64,000 bases of DNA from Nocardioides sp. SR21 (GTDB taxonomy: Bacteria > Actinomycetota > Actinomycetes > Propionibacteriales > Nocardioidaceae): NCBI RefSeq assembly GCF_022761125.1, contig NZ_JAKWJR010000006.1, positions 62,001-126,000 of the forward strand, given 5' to 3'. Made by a program: the position numbers and the translations under genes. Each line of letters starts with the position of its first letter. Position 1 is the stretch's first letter. Shown in pieces: positions 25,685-35,065 of this stretch. Below the pieces are notes generated by a model. That model saw nothing but the letters and a program-made list of their open reading frames with translations. It did no database searches and was not told the DNA's origin.

Positions 25685-26775
25685 CAGGCGACGTACCTCC
25701 GGGCCAGTCGGCCACCGATGCGAGTGACGATCTCGTAGGAGATGGTGCCGGCGGCGTCCGCCCAGTCCTGGGCGGTCGGCTCGCCCTGGGTGCCGGGGCC
25801 GAAGAGCACGACCTCGGCGCCGGTGTCGGGCAGGTCTCCCCCGAGGTCGACGACGAACTGGTCCATGCAGACCCGGCCGCGGATCGCGCGCTGCTTGCCG
25901 TCGACCAGCACCCGGCCGGCGTTGCTGGCCGAGCGCAGCACGCCCTCGCCGTACCCGATCGGGACGAGGCCGACGGTGGTCGGCGTCTCGGCGACCCAGG
26001 TGTGGCCGTAGGAGACGCCCGCGCCGGCGGGGATCGACTTGGCCATCGCCAGCGGCGCGTGGACGGTCATCGCCGGGACGAGGCCGAGGTCGGGGGTGTG
26101 GCCGGGCGCGGGGTCGAGGCCATACGACGCCAGCCCGAAGCGGACCAGGTCGAAGTGGCTGCTCGGGCGCAGGAGGCCGGCGGCGGAGTTCGCGAGGTGG
26201 CGGACCTCGGGCGTGAGCCCCTCGGCCAGCGCGAGCGCCTGCCGGAAGGCCTGCTCCTGCGCGTCGTTCGCGGGGTGGTCGGGCTCGTCGCTGGCGGCGA
26301 AGTGCGACCAGATGCCGGTGACCTTCCAGCTGCCGTCCTGCTCACCCTGCCTCGCGCGCTCGACGACCGCGGGCCAGGTCTCGAGCGGGGCGCCGCCGCG
26401 GGACAGGCCGGTGTCGACCTTGAGCTGCACGCGGGCGGGCCTGCCGGTCGCGGCGATCGCGTCGAGCTCGGCGACCGAGTAGGCGGTGACGTCGATGCCG
26501 GCGTCGATCGCGGCCGCCCAGTCGGCGTCCGGGAGCGTCAGCCAGCAGAGCAGCGGACCCTCGTCACCGGCGTTCCGGAGCGCGAGCGCCTCGTCGAGCG
26601 TGGCGACCCCGATCCAGTCCGAGCCCGCCTCGCGGGCGGCACGGGCCACCTCGACCATGCCGTGCCCGTAGCCGTCGGCCTTGACCACCGTCATCGAGGC
26701 GACGCCGGTGTGCTCGCGGAGGGCGCGCACGTTGTGCCGGACCGCCGCGAGATCGACGACGATCTCGGGGTTCAT
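25684..26775 (-). CDS. alr: Alanine racemase
   Basis: 363 residues. A PLP enzyme converting L- to D-alanine for peptidoglycan. The PLP lysine is Lys32 in VVKADGYGHG and the opposing catalytic tyrosine is Tyr256 in GVSYGHTW; the GRVCMDQFVVD active-site segment is present. The ATG at 26775 is chosen over an upstream in-frame start at 26805 that would enter nnrD. It follows nnrD at 16 nt and its TGA shares a base with the next ATG. Confidence 0.95.
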   Translation of the reverse strand: MNPEIVVDLAAVRHNVRALREHTGVASMTVVKADGYGHGMVEVARAAREAGSDWIGVATLDEALALRNAGDEGPLLCWLTLPDADWAAAIDAGIDVTAYSVAELDAIAATGRPARVQLKVDTGLSRGGAPLETWPAVVERARQGEQDGSWKVTGIWSHFAASDEPDHPANDAQEQAFRQALALAEGLTPEVRHLANSAAGLLRPSSHFDLVRFGLASYGLDPAPGHTPDLGLVPAMTVHAPLAMAKSIPAGAGVSYGHTWVAETPTTVGLVPIGYGEGVLRSASNAGRVLVDGKQRAIRGRVCMDQFVVDLGGDLPDTGAEVVLFGPGTQGEPTAQDWADAAGTISYEIVTRIGGRLARRYVA

Positions 26776-26791
26776 GGCCGCGATTCTCCCA

Positions 26792-28186
26792 TCACGCCTC
26801 GGCAAGCGCCCGGACGGCTGCCGGAATGGACGCCGCGACCTGGCTCGCGGTGACCGGACCCCCGGCGCTCGCGAGCGTCGCGGCCGCGCCGTGCAGCCAG
26901 GAGCCGACCGAGGCGGCGTCGTACGGCTCGAGGCCGGCGGCGAGCAGCGCGCCGATCAGCCCGCCGAGCACGTCGCCCGCGCCGGCGGTCGCCAGCCAGG
27001 GCGTGCCGGTGGTGGTGGCGCGTACCCGGCCGTCCGGCTCGACGACGAGCGTGTGCCGGCCCTTGAGCAGCACGACGGCGCCGTACGTCGCCGCAGCCCG
27101 GCGAGCGTGCTCGAGGGGCCGGTTCTCCACCTCGCCGCGCTCGACCCGGAGCATCGCGGCCAGCTCGCCGGCGTGCGGCGTGAGGATCGCGGGCACCGGG
27201 ACCGGGCCGACGACGGAGCGGAGGGCGTCGGCGTCGATCACCGTCGGGACGCGGTCCTGCAGCGCCTCGGTCAGCTGGTCGGCGGCACCGTTGCCGCCGC
27301 CGGAGCCGACCACCCACGCCTGCACGCGACCGGCGCCGACGACCTCGGGATGGGTCGCGCGGACCTGGTCGGCGACGTCACCGACGTACCGCACCATCCC
27401 GCAGAGCCCGCTGTTCGCTCCGGCGACGCTGAGCAGGGCTGCACCGGGGTACTGCGCCGACCCGGCGCGGATGCCCACCACGCCCCGGGCGTACTTCTGT
27501 GCGTCCGGGTCGGGCCGCGGGAGCAGCGCAGCGACGTCCTCGGGCTGCAGCGCCTCGACGGTGGCGTCCGGGAGGTCGAGGCCGATGTCGACCAGGTGGA
27601 CCACGCCGCACGCGGACGCGGCCGGATCGACGAGGTGCGCGACCTTGTGGGTGCCGAACGTGATCGTGACGTCGGCGCGCACGTGCGCTCCTGCGACCTC
27701 GCCGGTGTCGACGTCGACGCCGCTCGGGACGTCGACCGCGACGGTCGGGGCGCCTCTCACGGCCTCGAGCGCTGCCTCGGCCTCGGGCCGCAGCCCCGCC
27801 CGCCCGCCGATCCCGACGATCCCGTCGACGACCACGTCGGGTCGTCGGCCTCCGGACTGGCTGTCCGCCCCCGTGATGCGGACGACCCGGCCTCCGGCCC
27901 CCGTCAGCGCCGCGACGCCCGCCTCGTGAGCCCGGTCCGACAGCAGCCACGCCTCGACCTGCACGCCCCGCCGGGCCAGCAGCACTCCGGCGTACAGCGC
28001 ATCCCCGCCGTTGTCCCCCGACCCGACCAGCAGCAGCACCCGCCGCCCGTACGCCTCCCCGAGCAGGTCGATCACGGCGTACGCCAACCCCGCCGCGGCG
28101 CGCTGCATCAGCGCGCCCTCGGGCAGCCGCGTCATCAGCTCGGCTTCCGCTGCCCGCACCTGCTCGACCGTGTGCGCGGATCTCAT
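26792..28186 (-). CDS. nnrD: Bifunctional NAD(P)H-hydrate epimerase / dehydratase
   Basis: 464 residues. The N-terminal YjeF-N epimerase domain shows LLLVGSGDNGGDALYAGVLL and VDGIVGIGG; the C-terminal ADP/ATP-dependent dehydratase domain shows TPHAGELAAML and GTPWLATAGAGDVLGGLIGA. Together they repair hydrated NAD(P)H. The ATG lies 7 nt after a TAACGT -10 box and lacks a ribosome site, so this gene probably starts its own leaderless transcript downstream of the large hairpin at 28203. Confidence 0.94.
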   Translation of the reverse strand: MRSAHTVEQVRAAEAELMTRLPEGALMQRAAAGLAYAVIDLLGEAYGRRVLLLVGSGDNGGDALYAGVLLARRGVQVEAWLLSDRAHEAGVAALTGAGGRVVRITGADSQSGGRRPDVVVDGIVGIGGRAGLRPEAEAALEAVRGAPTVAVDVPSGVDVDTGEVAGAHVRADVTITFGTHKVAHLVDPAASACGVVHLVDIGLDLPDATVEALQPEDVAALLPRPDPDAQKYARGVVGIRAGSAQYPGAALLSVAGANSGLCGMVRYVGDVADQVRATHPEVVGAGRVQAWVVGSGGGNGAADQLTEALQDRVPTVIDADALRSVVGPVPVPAILTPHAGELAAMLRVERGEVENRPLEHARRAAATYGAVVLLKGRHTLVVEPDGRVRATTTGTPWLATAGAGDVLGGLIGALLAAGLEPYDAASVGSWLHGAAATLASAGGPVTASQVAASIPAAVRALAEA

Positions 28187-28193
28187 GGGCTCG

Positions 28194-28199
28194 ACGTTA
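28194..28199 (-). promoter_or_regulatory. nnrD -10 box (leaderless promoter)
   Basis: TAACGT on the minus strand, 7 nt before the nnrD ATG and only 4 nt from the hairpin at 28203-28267. The hairpin therefore sits over the -35 region. Confidence 0.55.
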
Positions 28200-28202
28200 G
28201 CG

Positions 28203-28267
28203 GGGTAGTCCCTGACGTTTCCGGGGCGATTCCGCCCGAACGACCCCGGAAACGTCAGGGACTACCC
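28203..28267. terminator. 24-bp perfect hairpin overlapping the acpS stop codon (class B element, copy 4)
   Basis: Arms 28203-28226 and 28244-28267 are perfectly complementary over 24 nt with a 17-nt loop. The core TGACGTTTCCGGGG resembles the second half of the element at 9081. The acpS TAG (28262-28264) lies inside the right arm. It probably terminates the glmS-acpS transcript just before the nnrD promoter; there is no U-tract on the minus strand. Confidence 0.7.
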
Positions 28268-28612
28268 CTCCAGGACGACCACAGCGGACGCGATCCCGGC
28301 GTCGTGCGAGAGCGACACGTGACAGGACGCGACACCGAGGTCGTTGGCGCGCTTCAGCACCGAGCCGCGCATCTCCAGCACCGGCCGGCCGGACTCCTCG
28401 GACACGATCTCGGCGTCGTGCCAGTGCATGCCGACGGGGGCGCCGAGGGCCTTGGCGAGCGCCTCCTTGGCCGCGAACCGGGCGGCCAGCGACGCCAATG
28501 GCCGCGACGCCTCCGACGCGGTGAACAGCCGGGCGGTCAGGCCGGACGTCCGCTTCAGCGACTCCCCGAACCGCTCGATGTCGACGACGTCGATCCCGAC
28601 CCCGATGATCAT
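28262..28612 (-). CDS. acpS: Holo-[acyl-carrier-protein] synthase
   Basis: 116 residues. It transfers phosphopantetheine from CoA to acyl-carrier protein. The signatures [13 protein letters not shown] (first metal Asp) and [16 protein letters not shown] (Glu of FxxKEAxxKA) are intact, and [16 protein letters not shown] closes the fold. Overlaps glmS by 4 nt, so it is in the same transcript. Its stop codon is buried in the 24-bp hairpin, which should affect termination of both translation and transcription. Confidence 0.95.
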   Translation of the reverse strand: MIIGVGIDVVDIERFGESLKRTSGLTARLFTASEASRPLASLAARFAAKEALAKALGAPVGMHWHDAEIVSEESGRPVLEMRGSVLKRANDLGVASCHVSLSHDAGIASAVVVLEG

Positions 28613-30453
28613 TCGACCGTGACCGACTTCGCGAGGTTCCGCGGCTGGTCGACGTCGTGGCCCAGGGCGGTGGCGAGCTCGCACGCGAACAGCTGCAGGG
28701 GTACGACGGACACCAACGGCTGCAGCAGCACGGGCACCTTCGGCAGCCGGATGACGACGTCGGCGTACGGCGTGATCGCGTCGTCGCCCTCCTCGACCAG
28801 GCAGATCGTGCGGGCCCCGCGGGCGCGGACCTCCTGGATGCCGCTGACCATCTTGTCGCGCAGCTGGTCCCGGCCGGCGGGCGGCACCACGCAGAAGACC
28901 GGCAGGTTGTCCTCGATCAGCGCGATCGGGCCGTGCTTGAGCTCGCCGGCCGCGAAGCCCTCGGCGTGGATGTAGGCGAGCTCCTTGAGCTTCAGCGCGC
29001 CCTCGAGCGCGACCGGGTAGCCCGCGTGTCGGCCGAGGAACAGCACCGACCGGGTGTCGACGTGGTCGCGGGCCAGCTCGTACACGGCCGACGCCGACGA
29101 GAGCACCGTGGAGACGTGGTCGGGCATCGCCTCGAGCTGCCGCATCACCTGGTCGATCTCGTCGCCGTACCGCGTGCCCTTCACCTGGGCGAGGTAGAGC
29201 GCCAGCAGGTAGCACGCGACCAGCTGGGTCAGGAACCCCTTGGTCGACGCGACCCCGATCTCCGGGCCGGCGTGCGTGTAGATCACCGCGTCGGACTCGC
29301 GCGGGATCGTCGAGCCGTTGGTGTTGCAGATCGCGAGCACCTTCGAGCGCTGCGTGCGTGCGTGCCGGATCGCCTGCAGCGTGTCCGCGGTCTCCCCCGA
29401 CTGCGAGATCGCGACGACCAGCGTGGAGTAGTCGAGGATCGGGTCGCGGTAGCGGAACTCCGACGCCAGCTCCACCTCGACCGGCACCCGGCACCAGTGC
29501 TCGATCGCGTACTTCGCGACCATGCCGGCGTAGAAGGACGTGCCGCACGCGATGATGATGACCTTGTCGACGTCGCGCAGCTCCTGGTCCGACAGCCGCA
29601 TCTCGTCGAGGTGCAGGTGCCCCTCGGGAGTACGCCGCCCGAGCAGCGAGTCGGCGACCGCGCGGGGCTGCTCGAAGATCTCCTTGCGCATGAACCAGTC
29701 GTGGCCGTCCTTCTCGGCGGCCGACAGGTCCCAGGTCACGTGGTAGCGCCGGCCCTCCGCGGGCGTGCCGTCGAAGTTCGTCACGGTCACGCCCTCGCGG
29801 GTGATCGTGACGACCTGGTCCTGCCCGAGCTCCAGCGCCTCGCGGGTGTGCTCGATGAACGCCGCGACGTCGGAGCCGAGGAAGTTCTCGCCCTCGCCGA
29901 TGCCCACGACCAGCGGCGAGTTCCGCCGGGCGGCGACCACCTGGGACGGGTCGAGGGCGTCGACGGCCACCAGGGTGAACGCGCCCTCGAGCCGGCGTAC
30001 GACCCGCAGCATCGCCTCGGTCAGGTCGGCACCCGCGAGCACCTCGAGCTCCACCAGCTGGGCCGCGACCTCGGTGTCGGTCTCGGAGAGCAGGTGGTGG
30101 TCGGCGGCCTCGAGCTCGGTGCGCAGCTCGGCGAAGTTCTCGATGATCCCGTTGTGCACCAGCGCGACCCGCCGGGCCTCCCCGGTGTGCGGGTGGGCGT
30201 TGACGTCGTTCGGCGCGCCGTGGGTCGCCCAGCGGGTGTGGCCGATGCCCGTGGTGCTGTCCGGCAGCGGGGTGGCGGCGATCGCCTTCTCGAGGTTCGC
30301 GAGCTTCCCGGCCCGCTTGTCGGTCGCCAGGGCACCGTCGGCGACGAGGGCGATCCCGGCCGAGTCGTAGCCGCGGTACTCCAGCCGCCGCAGGCCCTCC
30401 ACCACGACATCCTGGGCTCGCTTGTGACCTACGTAACCAACGATCCCGCACAT
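28609..30453 (-). CDS. glmS: Glutamine-fructose-6-phosphate aminotransferase (isomerizing)
   Basis: 614 residues. Starts MCGIVGYVG, with the Cys that becomes the N-terminal nucleophile of the glutaminase after Met removal. The N-terminal glutaminase is followed by two SIS sugar-isomerase domains ([45 protein letters not shown]) and a C-terminal VTVE. It commits fructose 6-phosphate to amino-sugar synthesis. An upstream in-frame start at 30486 is rejected because Cys must be residue 2. A TAGGGT box 7 nt before the ATG predicts a leaderless mRNA, so no glmS ribozyme leader is possible from this start. Confidence 0.97.
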   Translation of the reverse strand: MCGIVGYVGHKRAQDVVVEGLRRLEYRGYDSAGIALVADGALATDKRAGKLANLEKAIAATPLPDSTTGIGHTRWATHGAPNDVNAHPHTGEARRVALVHNGIIENFAELRTELEAADHHLLSETDTEVAAQLVELEVLAGADLTEAMLRVVRRLEGAFTLVAVDALDPSQVVAARRNSPLVVGIGEGENFLGSDVAAFIEHTREALELGQDQVVTITREGVTVTNFDGTPAEGRRYHVTWDLSAAEKDGHDWFMRKEIFEQPRAVADSLLGRRTPEGHLHLDEMRLSDQELRDVDKVIIIACGTSFYAGMVAKYAIEHWCRVPVEVELASEFRYRDPILDYSTLVVAISQSGETADTLQAIRHARTQRSKVLAICNTNGSTIPRESDAVIYTHAGPEIGVASTKGFLTQLVACYLLALYLAQVKGTRYGDEIDQVMRQLEAMPDHVSTVLSSASAVYELARDHVDTRSVLFLGRHAGYPVALEGALKLKELAYIHAEGFAAGELKHGPIALIEDNLPVFCVVPPAGRDQLRDKMVSGIQEVRARGARTICLVEEGDDAITPYADVVIRLPKVPVLLQPLVSVVPLQLFACELATALGHDVDQPRNLAKSVTVE

Positions 30454-30460
30454 GGGTCTC

Positions 30461-30466
30461 ACCCTA
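30461..30466 (-). promoter_or_regulatory. glmS -10 box (leaderless promoter)
   Basis: TAGGGT on the minus strand, 7 nt before the glmS ATG. The gap to divergent coaA is only 41 nt; a degenerate AACAAT lies 7 nt before the coaA ATG on the other strand. Confidence 0.6.
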
Positions 30467-30494
30467 TCCGCGGGCCTTTGCAACAATCGCCTCC

Positions 30495-31472
30495 ATGTCT
30501 TCCCACGGCGACGTGCACCCCGCCGACGCCACCCGGGAGTCCTCGCCGTACGTCGAGCTCGACCGCTCGGCCTGGGCGGCGCTCGCCCACGAGGTCGAGA
30601 ACCCGCTCAACACCGACGAGATCCGCAGCCTCCGTGGCCTCGGTGACCAGCTCGACCTCGACGAGGTCCAGCAGATCTACCTGCCGCTCTCGCGGCTCCT
30701 CAGCATGTACGTCGGGTCCGCGGGCCGGCTGCACCGCCAGCAGGAGGAGTTCCTCCACCAGGTCCAGCCGCAGCGCACGCCGTTCGTGATTGGCCTGGCC
30801 GGCTCGGTGGCGGTCGGGAAGTCGACCACCGCCCGCGTGCTCCGACAGATGCTCGCGCACTGGCCCGAGCACCCCAACGTCGCGCTGGTGACCACCGACG
30901 GCTTCCTGTACCCGAACGCCGAGCTCGAGCGCCGCGGACTCCTGCAGCGCAAGGGCTTCCCGGAGTCCTACGACCGCCGCGCGCTGCTGCGCTTCGTCGT
31001 CGACATCAAGTCCGGCAAGGACGAGGTCGAGGCGCCGATCTACTCCCACCTCACCTACGACGTGGTCCCCGGCGACAAGGTCGTCGTGAAGCGGCCCGAC
31101 ATCGTGATCATCGAGGGCCTCAACGTCCTCCAGCCCGCGCGGGTCCGCGAGGACGGCCGCTCCGGCCTGACGCTGAGCGACTTCTTCGACTTCTCCGTGT
31201 ACGTCGACGCCGGCACCGGCCACATCCGCGACTGGTACGTCGAGCGCTTCCTGCGGCTGCGCGAGACCGCGTTCCGCGACCCGGACTCCTACTTCTCCAA
31301 GTACGGCGCGCTCTCACGCGACGAGGCGATCGCCGAGGCCCAGCGCATCTGGGACACGATCAACGGGCCGAACCTGTCACAGAACATCCTGCCGACCCGG
31401 TCCCGCGCCACCCTCGTGCTGCGCAAGGACCGTGACCACTCCGTGCGCTACGTGCGGCTGCGCAAGCTCTGA
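30495..31472 (+). CDS. coaA: Pantothenate kinase type I
   Basis: 325 residues. It phosphorylates pantothenate, the first step to CoA. Walker [11 protein letters not shown] lies at 103-112; [17 protein letters not shown], the pantothenate-site [12 protein letters not shown] and [10 protein letters not shown] follow, all as in bacterial CoaA. Divergent from glmS with 41 nt between the starts. No good ribosome site is visible, and a weak AACAAT box 7 nt before ATG suggests a leaderless start here as well. Confidence 0.96.
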   Translation: MSSHGDVHPADATRESSPYVELDRSAWAALAHEVENPLNTDEIRSLRGLGDQLDLDEVQQIYLPLSRLLSMYVGSAGRLHRQQEEFLHQVQPQRTPFVIGLAGSVAVGKSTTARVLRQMLAHWPEHPNVALVTTDGFLYPNAELERRGLLQRKGFPESYDRRALLRFVVDIKSGKDEVEAPIYSHLTYDVVPGDKVVVKRPDIVIIEGLNVLQPARVREDGRSGLTLSDFFDFSVYVDAGTGHIRDWYVERFLRLRETAFRDPDSYFSKYGALSRDEAIAEAQRIWDTINGPNLSQNILPTRSRATLVLRKDRDHSVRYVRLRKL

Positions 31473-31481
31473 GTCAGAGCG

Positions 31482-31958
31482 TCACGCGTCGGCGTCGGCC
31501 AGCTGCACCGACGCGGCGAGGGCCTGCACCTCGGCGCCGAGGTCGGGGATCGCGTCGAGGTACGGCGTGTTCGCGTCGACCTCCACGGTGATCTCCCCGG
31601 ACTCGTGGGCGAGCAGCACCGCAGCCCGCTCGGTGAGGAACAGCTCGGAGTCGCGAACGCTGACCAGCAGGTCGGCGACCGAGAAGCCCGACCAGGCGCC
31701 GAGCACGAGGTCGTCGACGCTGCGCGTGTAGATGCGGTGGTCGCCGGCGGCGGACTCCATGGCCTCGCGGATCCTCTCCACGACGGCCACGGCGTCACAC
31801 CGCCGGACCCGCACCCGCGCCACCGCGATGAGGTCGCCGACCTCGTTGACCCGGCCGAACGACGTGTCGTCGAGGGGGTGCCAGAGGGCCGGCGCGGATG
31901 CGACGAACCCGACCTGCCCGATGCCGAGCCGGGCAGCGGCGTCCTGCTTGTTCGGCAT
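31482..31958 (-). CDS. Protein of unknown function
   Basis: 158 residues, with a GAGGGGG ribosome site before the ATG. No signal peptide or membrane segment. The sequence is acidic and mixed alpha/beta (VARVRVRRCDAVAVVERIRE, ITVEVDANTPYLDAIPDLG), soluble and probably a single domain. No family recognised. It lies after the FHA-domain gene with a gap of 97 nt on the same strand and ends 9 nt from the end of coaA. Co-occurrence with the FHA gene hints at a shared signalling role, which is only a guess. Confidence 0.6.
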   Translation of the reverse strand: MPNKQDAAARLGIGQVGFVASAPALWHPLDDTSFGRVNEVGDLIAVARVRVRRCDAVAVVERIREAMESAAGDHRIYTRSVDDLVLGAWSGFSVADLLVSVRDSELFLTERAAVLLAHESGEITVEVDANTPYLDAIPDLGAEVQALAASVQLADADA

Positions 31959-32055
31959 CGGGTCCCCCTCGTCTCGGCCGGCGCGGTTGCGTGGGTCAAT
32001 CCTGGAGTGGGTGCCGAACAGCCGTCGATGGGGACCGCTCCCCTGTCCAAACCAG

Positions 32056-32760
32056 TCAGGCCTGGGGACCGGGCGCTTCGTCGAGGGCCACGAGGTGATC
32101 GGCCGTGATGATCCGCGCCGCGATGACGTACTCGACCAGGCGGGCCCGCCGGTTGGTCGCCATCTCACCGGCGCCGCCCCGGAGGCCCTTCACGCCGGCG
32201 CGGGAGTACTTGTCGCAGACGTTGTCGAGCTTGCGGTTGAAGGTCGTGAGCGGCCAGCCGAGCCGTGCGGCGGCCGCGGCGTTCGTCGGGACCGCGCTCG
32301 CGCCGGTGCCGGCCCGACGCAGCGAGTTCTCGGCGAGGGCGACGAGCAGCTGGAACTGGGTCCAGGTCAGGTTGACGGCCCCCAGCGTCAGGTCGCCGTC
32401 CTCCGGCTGCGTCGCCGGCTCGACCGGCTCGAACGACGCACCCTCCCACTGGAGCACCAGCTCGTACGTCGTCTCACCGGCCGTGAAGAGCACCACGACC
32501 TCGGGCAGCACGAGTGGCACCCGAGCCCCGGGCGGGACCCAGGACTGCAAGGTGCCGGCGCCGCCGCTCACCGTCACGCTGAGCCGGCTGCCGACGTTGG
32601 CGATCCACCACAGGGACCCGTCCCACGAGAGCTCGACGATCCGGCGGTGCAGGAACGGGTTGTCCTCGACCGACAGGTCGGCCTGGCGCCCGATGCCGAA
32701 CGGACGCTCCGGGGCGACCTCGATCAGCTCTCCGCAGTAGTCGACCCAGAGCCGGTGCAC
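32056..32760 (-). CDS. FHA-domain protein with C-terminal winged-helix-like region
   Basis: 234 residues from a GTG at 32760, 5 nt after the upstream stop. Residues about 10-100 form a forkhead-associated domain: FGIGRQADLSV, then NPFLHRRIVELSWDG with the phosphothreonine-contact Arg, Ser/His and Asn-type positions. Residues about 135-225 are helical and resemble a winged helix (LTWTQFQLLVALAENSL, AARLGWPLTTFNRKLDNVC). This pairing suggests a regulator that docks to a phosphothreonine protein, for example a Ser/Thr kinase target; no kinase gene is in the window. The DNA-binding assignment is tentative. Confidence 0.75.
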   Translation of the reverse strand: MHRLWVDYCGELIEVAPERPFGIGRQADLSVEDNPFLHRRIVELSWDGSLWWIANVGSRLSVTVSGGAGTLQSWVPPGARVPLVLPEVVVLFTAGETTYELVLQWEGASFEPVEPATQPEDGDLTLGAVNLTWTQFQLLVALAENSLRRAGTGASAVPTNAAAAARLGWPLTTFNRKLDNVCDKYSRAGVKGLRGGAGEMATNRRARLVEYVIAARIITADHLVALDEAPGPQA

Positions 32761-32765
32761 GACGC

Positions 32766-33338
32766 TCAGGGTAGTGGGCTCAGGCTGCGGAGGATCGACC
32801 GGACCGCAGCGTCGTCGAGCGCCCCCGGCTCGCCGGCGTCGGCGACGAGCACGACCCGGACGGCGTCCGTGCGCACCATCGCGACGTGCACCTCGGCTGC
32901 CGCGCACCGATCGCCCGCCGGCTGCGCGACGCGGGCCCACTCCAGGCGCGCCTCGGCACCGTCGCCGAGCGTCACCTCCTGAGCGCCCGAGGAGTGGGGC
33001 TCACCCAGAGCGTCGACCCAGGCCTCGAGCGGATGCCTCGTGAAGCCGGCGAAGCCCTGGTTGGAGCCCTTGCCGCAGTAGCCGGCCCGGTAGACGGCCG
33101 GGCCGCGGACGACCGCGACCGGGCGCCCCTCCTCGTCGGTGTAGAACACCCGCACCGCGGGGTCCTCGACCTTCCAGTCCTCGGCCGGGACCTGGAAGGA
33201 GGACCCGGCCCTGCTCACGGTGAGCATCGCCGGCTCGGGCGCGGACTCGTCGCGCGTCGACATCGCGACCGCGGCGGTCGCCACGACGCACAGCACCGCG
33301 ACGACACCGAGGAGGGTGGCGACGCGGGCCCGGGACAT
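32766..33338 (-). CDS. Secreted protein of unknown function
   Basis: 190 residues with an N-terminal membrane/signal segment (VATLLGVVAVLCVVATAAVAM) and an extracytoplasmic remainder. Two cysteines (GYCGKG and DRCAAAE) could form a disulfide. There is no lipobox in the right place. No family recognised. It precedes the FHA gene by 5 nt, so the two are probably translated from one mRNA. A TAGACC sequence 6 nt before the ATG is a poor match to a leaderless -10. Confidence 0.65.
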   Translation of the reverse strand: MSRARVATLLGVVAVLCVVATAAVAMSTRDESAPEPAMLTVSRAGSSFQVPAEDWKVEDPAVRVFYTDEEGRPVAVVRGPAVYRAGYCGKGSNQGFAGFTRHPLEAWVDALGEPHSSGAQEVTLGDGAEARLEWARVAQPAGDRCAAAEVHVAMVRTDAVRVVLVADAGEPGALDDAAVRSILRSLSPLP

Positions 33339-33367
33339 GCGAGGGGTCTACCCGGCCCCGGGCGGCG

Positions 33368-34171
33368 TCAACCGATGTCGCGGCGCAGGGTGGTGAAGCG
33401 GCCGATCGCGGCGAGGATCCCGGCGTACGCCAGCATCACGAGCAGGGCGGCCCACCGCGGCAGCAGCTCGGCGGACCCGCCGTCCATCGAGCCCAGGAGG
33501 CTGGCGCCGATCAGGCCGTCGGCGGCGGCGCCGGGCAGGAACTTCGCGACACCGTCGAGCGCGTCGAACGCCCCCAGCGCGACCCGGGCGATCGGCTCGA
33601 CGAACTGGGTGACCGCGAGGATGACCACGATCGCGGCCACCTGGTTGGTGAGCACGCTGCCGAACGCGACGCCGATCATCGCCCACAGCGCCGTGACGAC
33701 CACGCTGAGCAGCAGCACCTCGATGATGTCGGGCTCGGTGAGGAACGCGCCGTCGCCCAGGCCGGCGAGCACCGGCGCGCTGGCCAGCACCACGGCCGCG
33801 GTCGCGACCACGCCGTACAGGAGCCCGAGCGGGAGCGTCGCGAGCAGCTTCGCGCCGAGGAACACCCCGCGTCGCGGCTCGACGAGCAGCGACTGCGTGA
33901 TGGTCTGGTGGCGGAACTCCGTGGTCATCGCGAGGCTGCCGATCACCAACGGGAACACGTACCCGATCGCGTTCGTCAGCCCGTAGATCGAGGCGGCGGC
34001 GTCGACGCCGTGGAGCATCAGGTCGCCCTGCTCGTTCTCGGCCGCGACCACGATCGAGAACGCCAGCGCGCCTCCGATGAACGCGAGGTACGCCGCCAGC
34101 GCGAGCAGCAGGACCCACCACATCCGGGTCGTGACCAGCTTGCGGTACTCCGCGACCACGGCCGCCCTCAC
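33368..34171 (-). CDS. ABC-2-type transporter permease
   Basis: 267 residues from a GTG overlapping the ATPase stop (GTGA). Six membrane segments; the N-terminal VVAEYRKLVTTRMWWVLLLA is the usual amphipathic entry of ABC-2 permeases, followed by ATTEFRHQTITQSLLVEPRR between helices 2 and 3. With the adjacent ATPase it should form an exporter of a drug, lipid or peptide; the substrate is not inferable. Confidence 0.88.
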   Translation of the reverse strand: MRAAVVAEYRKLVTTRMWWVLLLALAAYLAFIGGALAFSIVVAAENEQGDLMLHGVDAAASIYGLTNAIGYVFPLVIGSLAMTTEFRHQTITQSLLVEPRRGVFLGAKLLATLPLGLLYGVVATAAVVLASAPVLAGLGDGAFLTEPDIIEVLLLSVVVTALWAMIGVAFGSVLTNQVAAIVVILAVTQFVEPIARVALGAFDALDGVAKFLPGAAADGLIGASLLGSMDGGSAELLPRWAALLVMLAYAGILAAIGRFTTLRRDIG

Positions 34172-35061
34172 GAGGCACCACCCGTCAGCCGCAGGAACAC
34201 GTCCTCGAGGCCGACCCCGCGGCTGGCGAGCTGGTGCAGCTCGACACCGGCGGAGTGCGCCGCGGCGCCGACCTCGGCCGCGACCACGCCGGTCACCAGC
34301 AGCCCGCGGTCGCTCGCCGCCGCCGTCCACCCGCGCGCCTCGCAGAGCCGTTGCAGGGCAGCCGGGTCGGGCGACTCGACGTACGTCTCGGGCTCGGCCA
34401 GGTCGGCCAGCGCCGCGAGCGACGACGCGTGCACCAGCTTGCCGCGGGCGATGATCACCACGTCGTCGACGGTGTGCTGCACCTCCGTGAGCACGTGGCT
34501 GGAGATCAGCACGGTGCGGCCCTCGTCGGCGAACGCGCGCAGCAGCCGGCGCAGCCAGACGATGCCCTCGGGGTCCAGGCCGTTCGCCGGCTCGTCGAGC
34601 ACGATCGCCGGCGGGTCGCCGAGGAGCGCGGTCGCGAGGCCGAGGCGCTGGCGCATGCCCATGGAGTAGCCACCGACGCGGCGGTCGGCGGCCGGGCCGA
34701 GGCCGACGAACTCGATCAGCTCGCGGCAGCGCTGCCGCGAGACGCCGACCTGCGGCGCGAACACCTCGAGGTGGGCCAGGCCGGTGCGGCCGGGGTGGAA
34801 GCTCGACGCCTCCAGCGCGGCGCCCACCACCCGGGCGGGACGCTCGTGCTCGCCGTACGGCCGGTCACCGACCAGCAGCCGCCCGGCGGTCGGCCGGGTC
34901 AGGCCGAGCAGCATCCGCAGCGTCGTGGTCTTGCCGGCACCGTTGGGACCGAGGAACCCCGTGACGGCACCCGGCCGCACGGTGAACGACAGGTCGTCGA
35001 CGGCGCGCACGGCTCCGAACGTCTTCGCAACGCCCTCGACAGCGAGGGTGGGCCCAGTCAT
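34168..35061 (-). CDS. ABC transporter ATP-binding protein
   Basis: 297 residues. Walker A FLGPNGAGKTTTLRM, Q-loop region, signature GGYSMGMRQRLGLA and Walker B AIVLDEPANGLDPEG are intact; the C-terminal 80 residues resemble the DrrA/CcmA-type extension of exporters. It starts 4 nt after the glmM stop, so it is probably part of the rplM-rpsI-glmM transcript, and is coupled to the permease gene by a 4-nt overlap. Confidence 0.92.
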   Translation of the reverse strand: MTGPTLAVEGVAKTFGAVRAVDDLSFTVRPGAVTGFLGPNGAGKTTTLRMLLGLTRPTAGRLLVGDRPYGEHERPARVVGAALEASSFHPGRTGLAHLEVFAPQVGVSRQRCRELIEFVGLGPAADRRVGGYSMGMRQRLGLATALLGDPPAIVLDEPANGLDPEGIVWLRRLLRAFADEGRTVLISSHVLTEVQHTVDDVVIIARGKLVHASSLAALADLAEPETYVESPDPAALQRLCEARGWTAAASDRGLLVTGVVAAEVGAAAHSAGVELHQLASRGVGLEDVFLRLTGGAS

Positions 35062-35065
35062 GCGA

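Noticed and set aside
30454..30494. glmS ribozyme or other riboswitch before glmS
   Set aside because: Only 41 nt separate glmS and coaA starts, and the -10 geometry predicts a leaderless mRNA.
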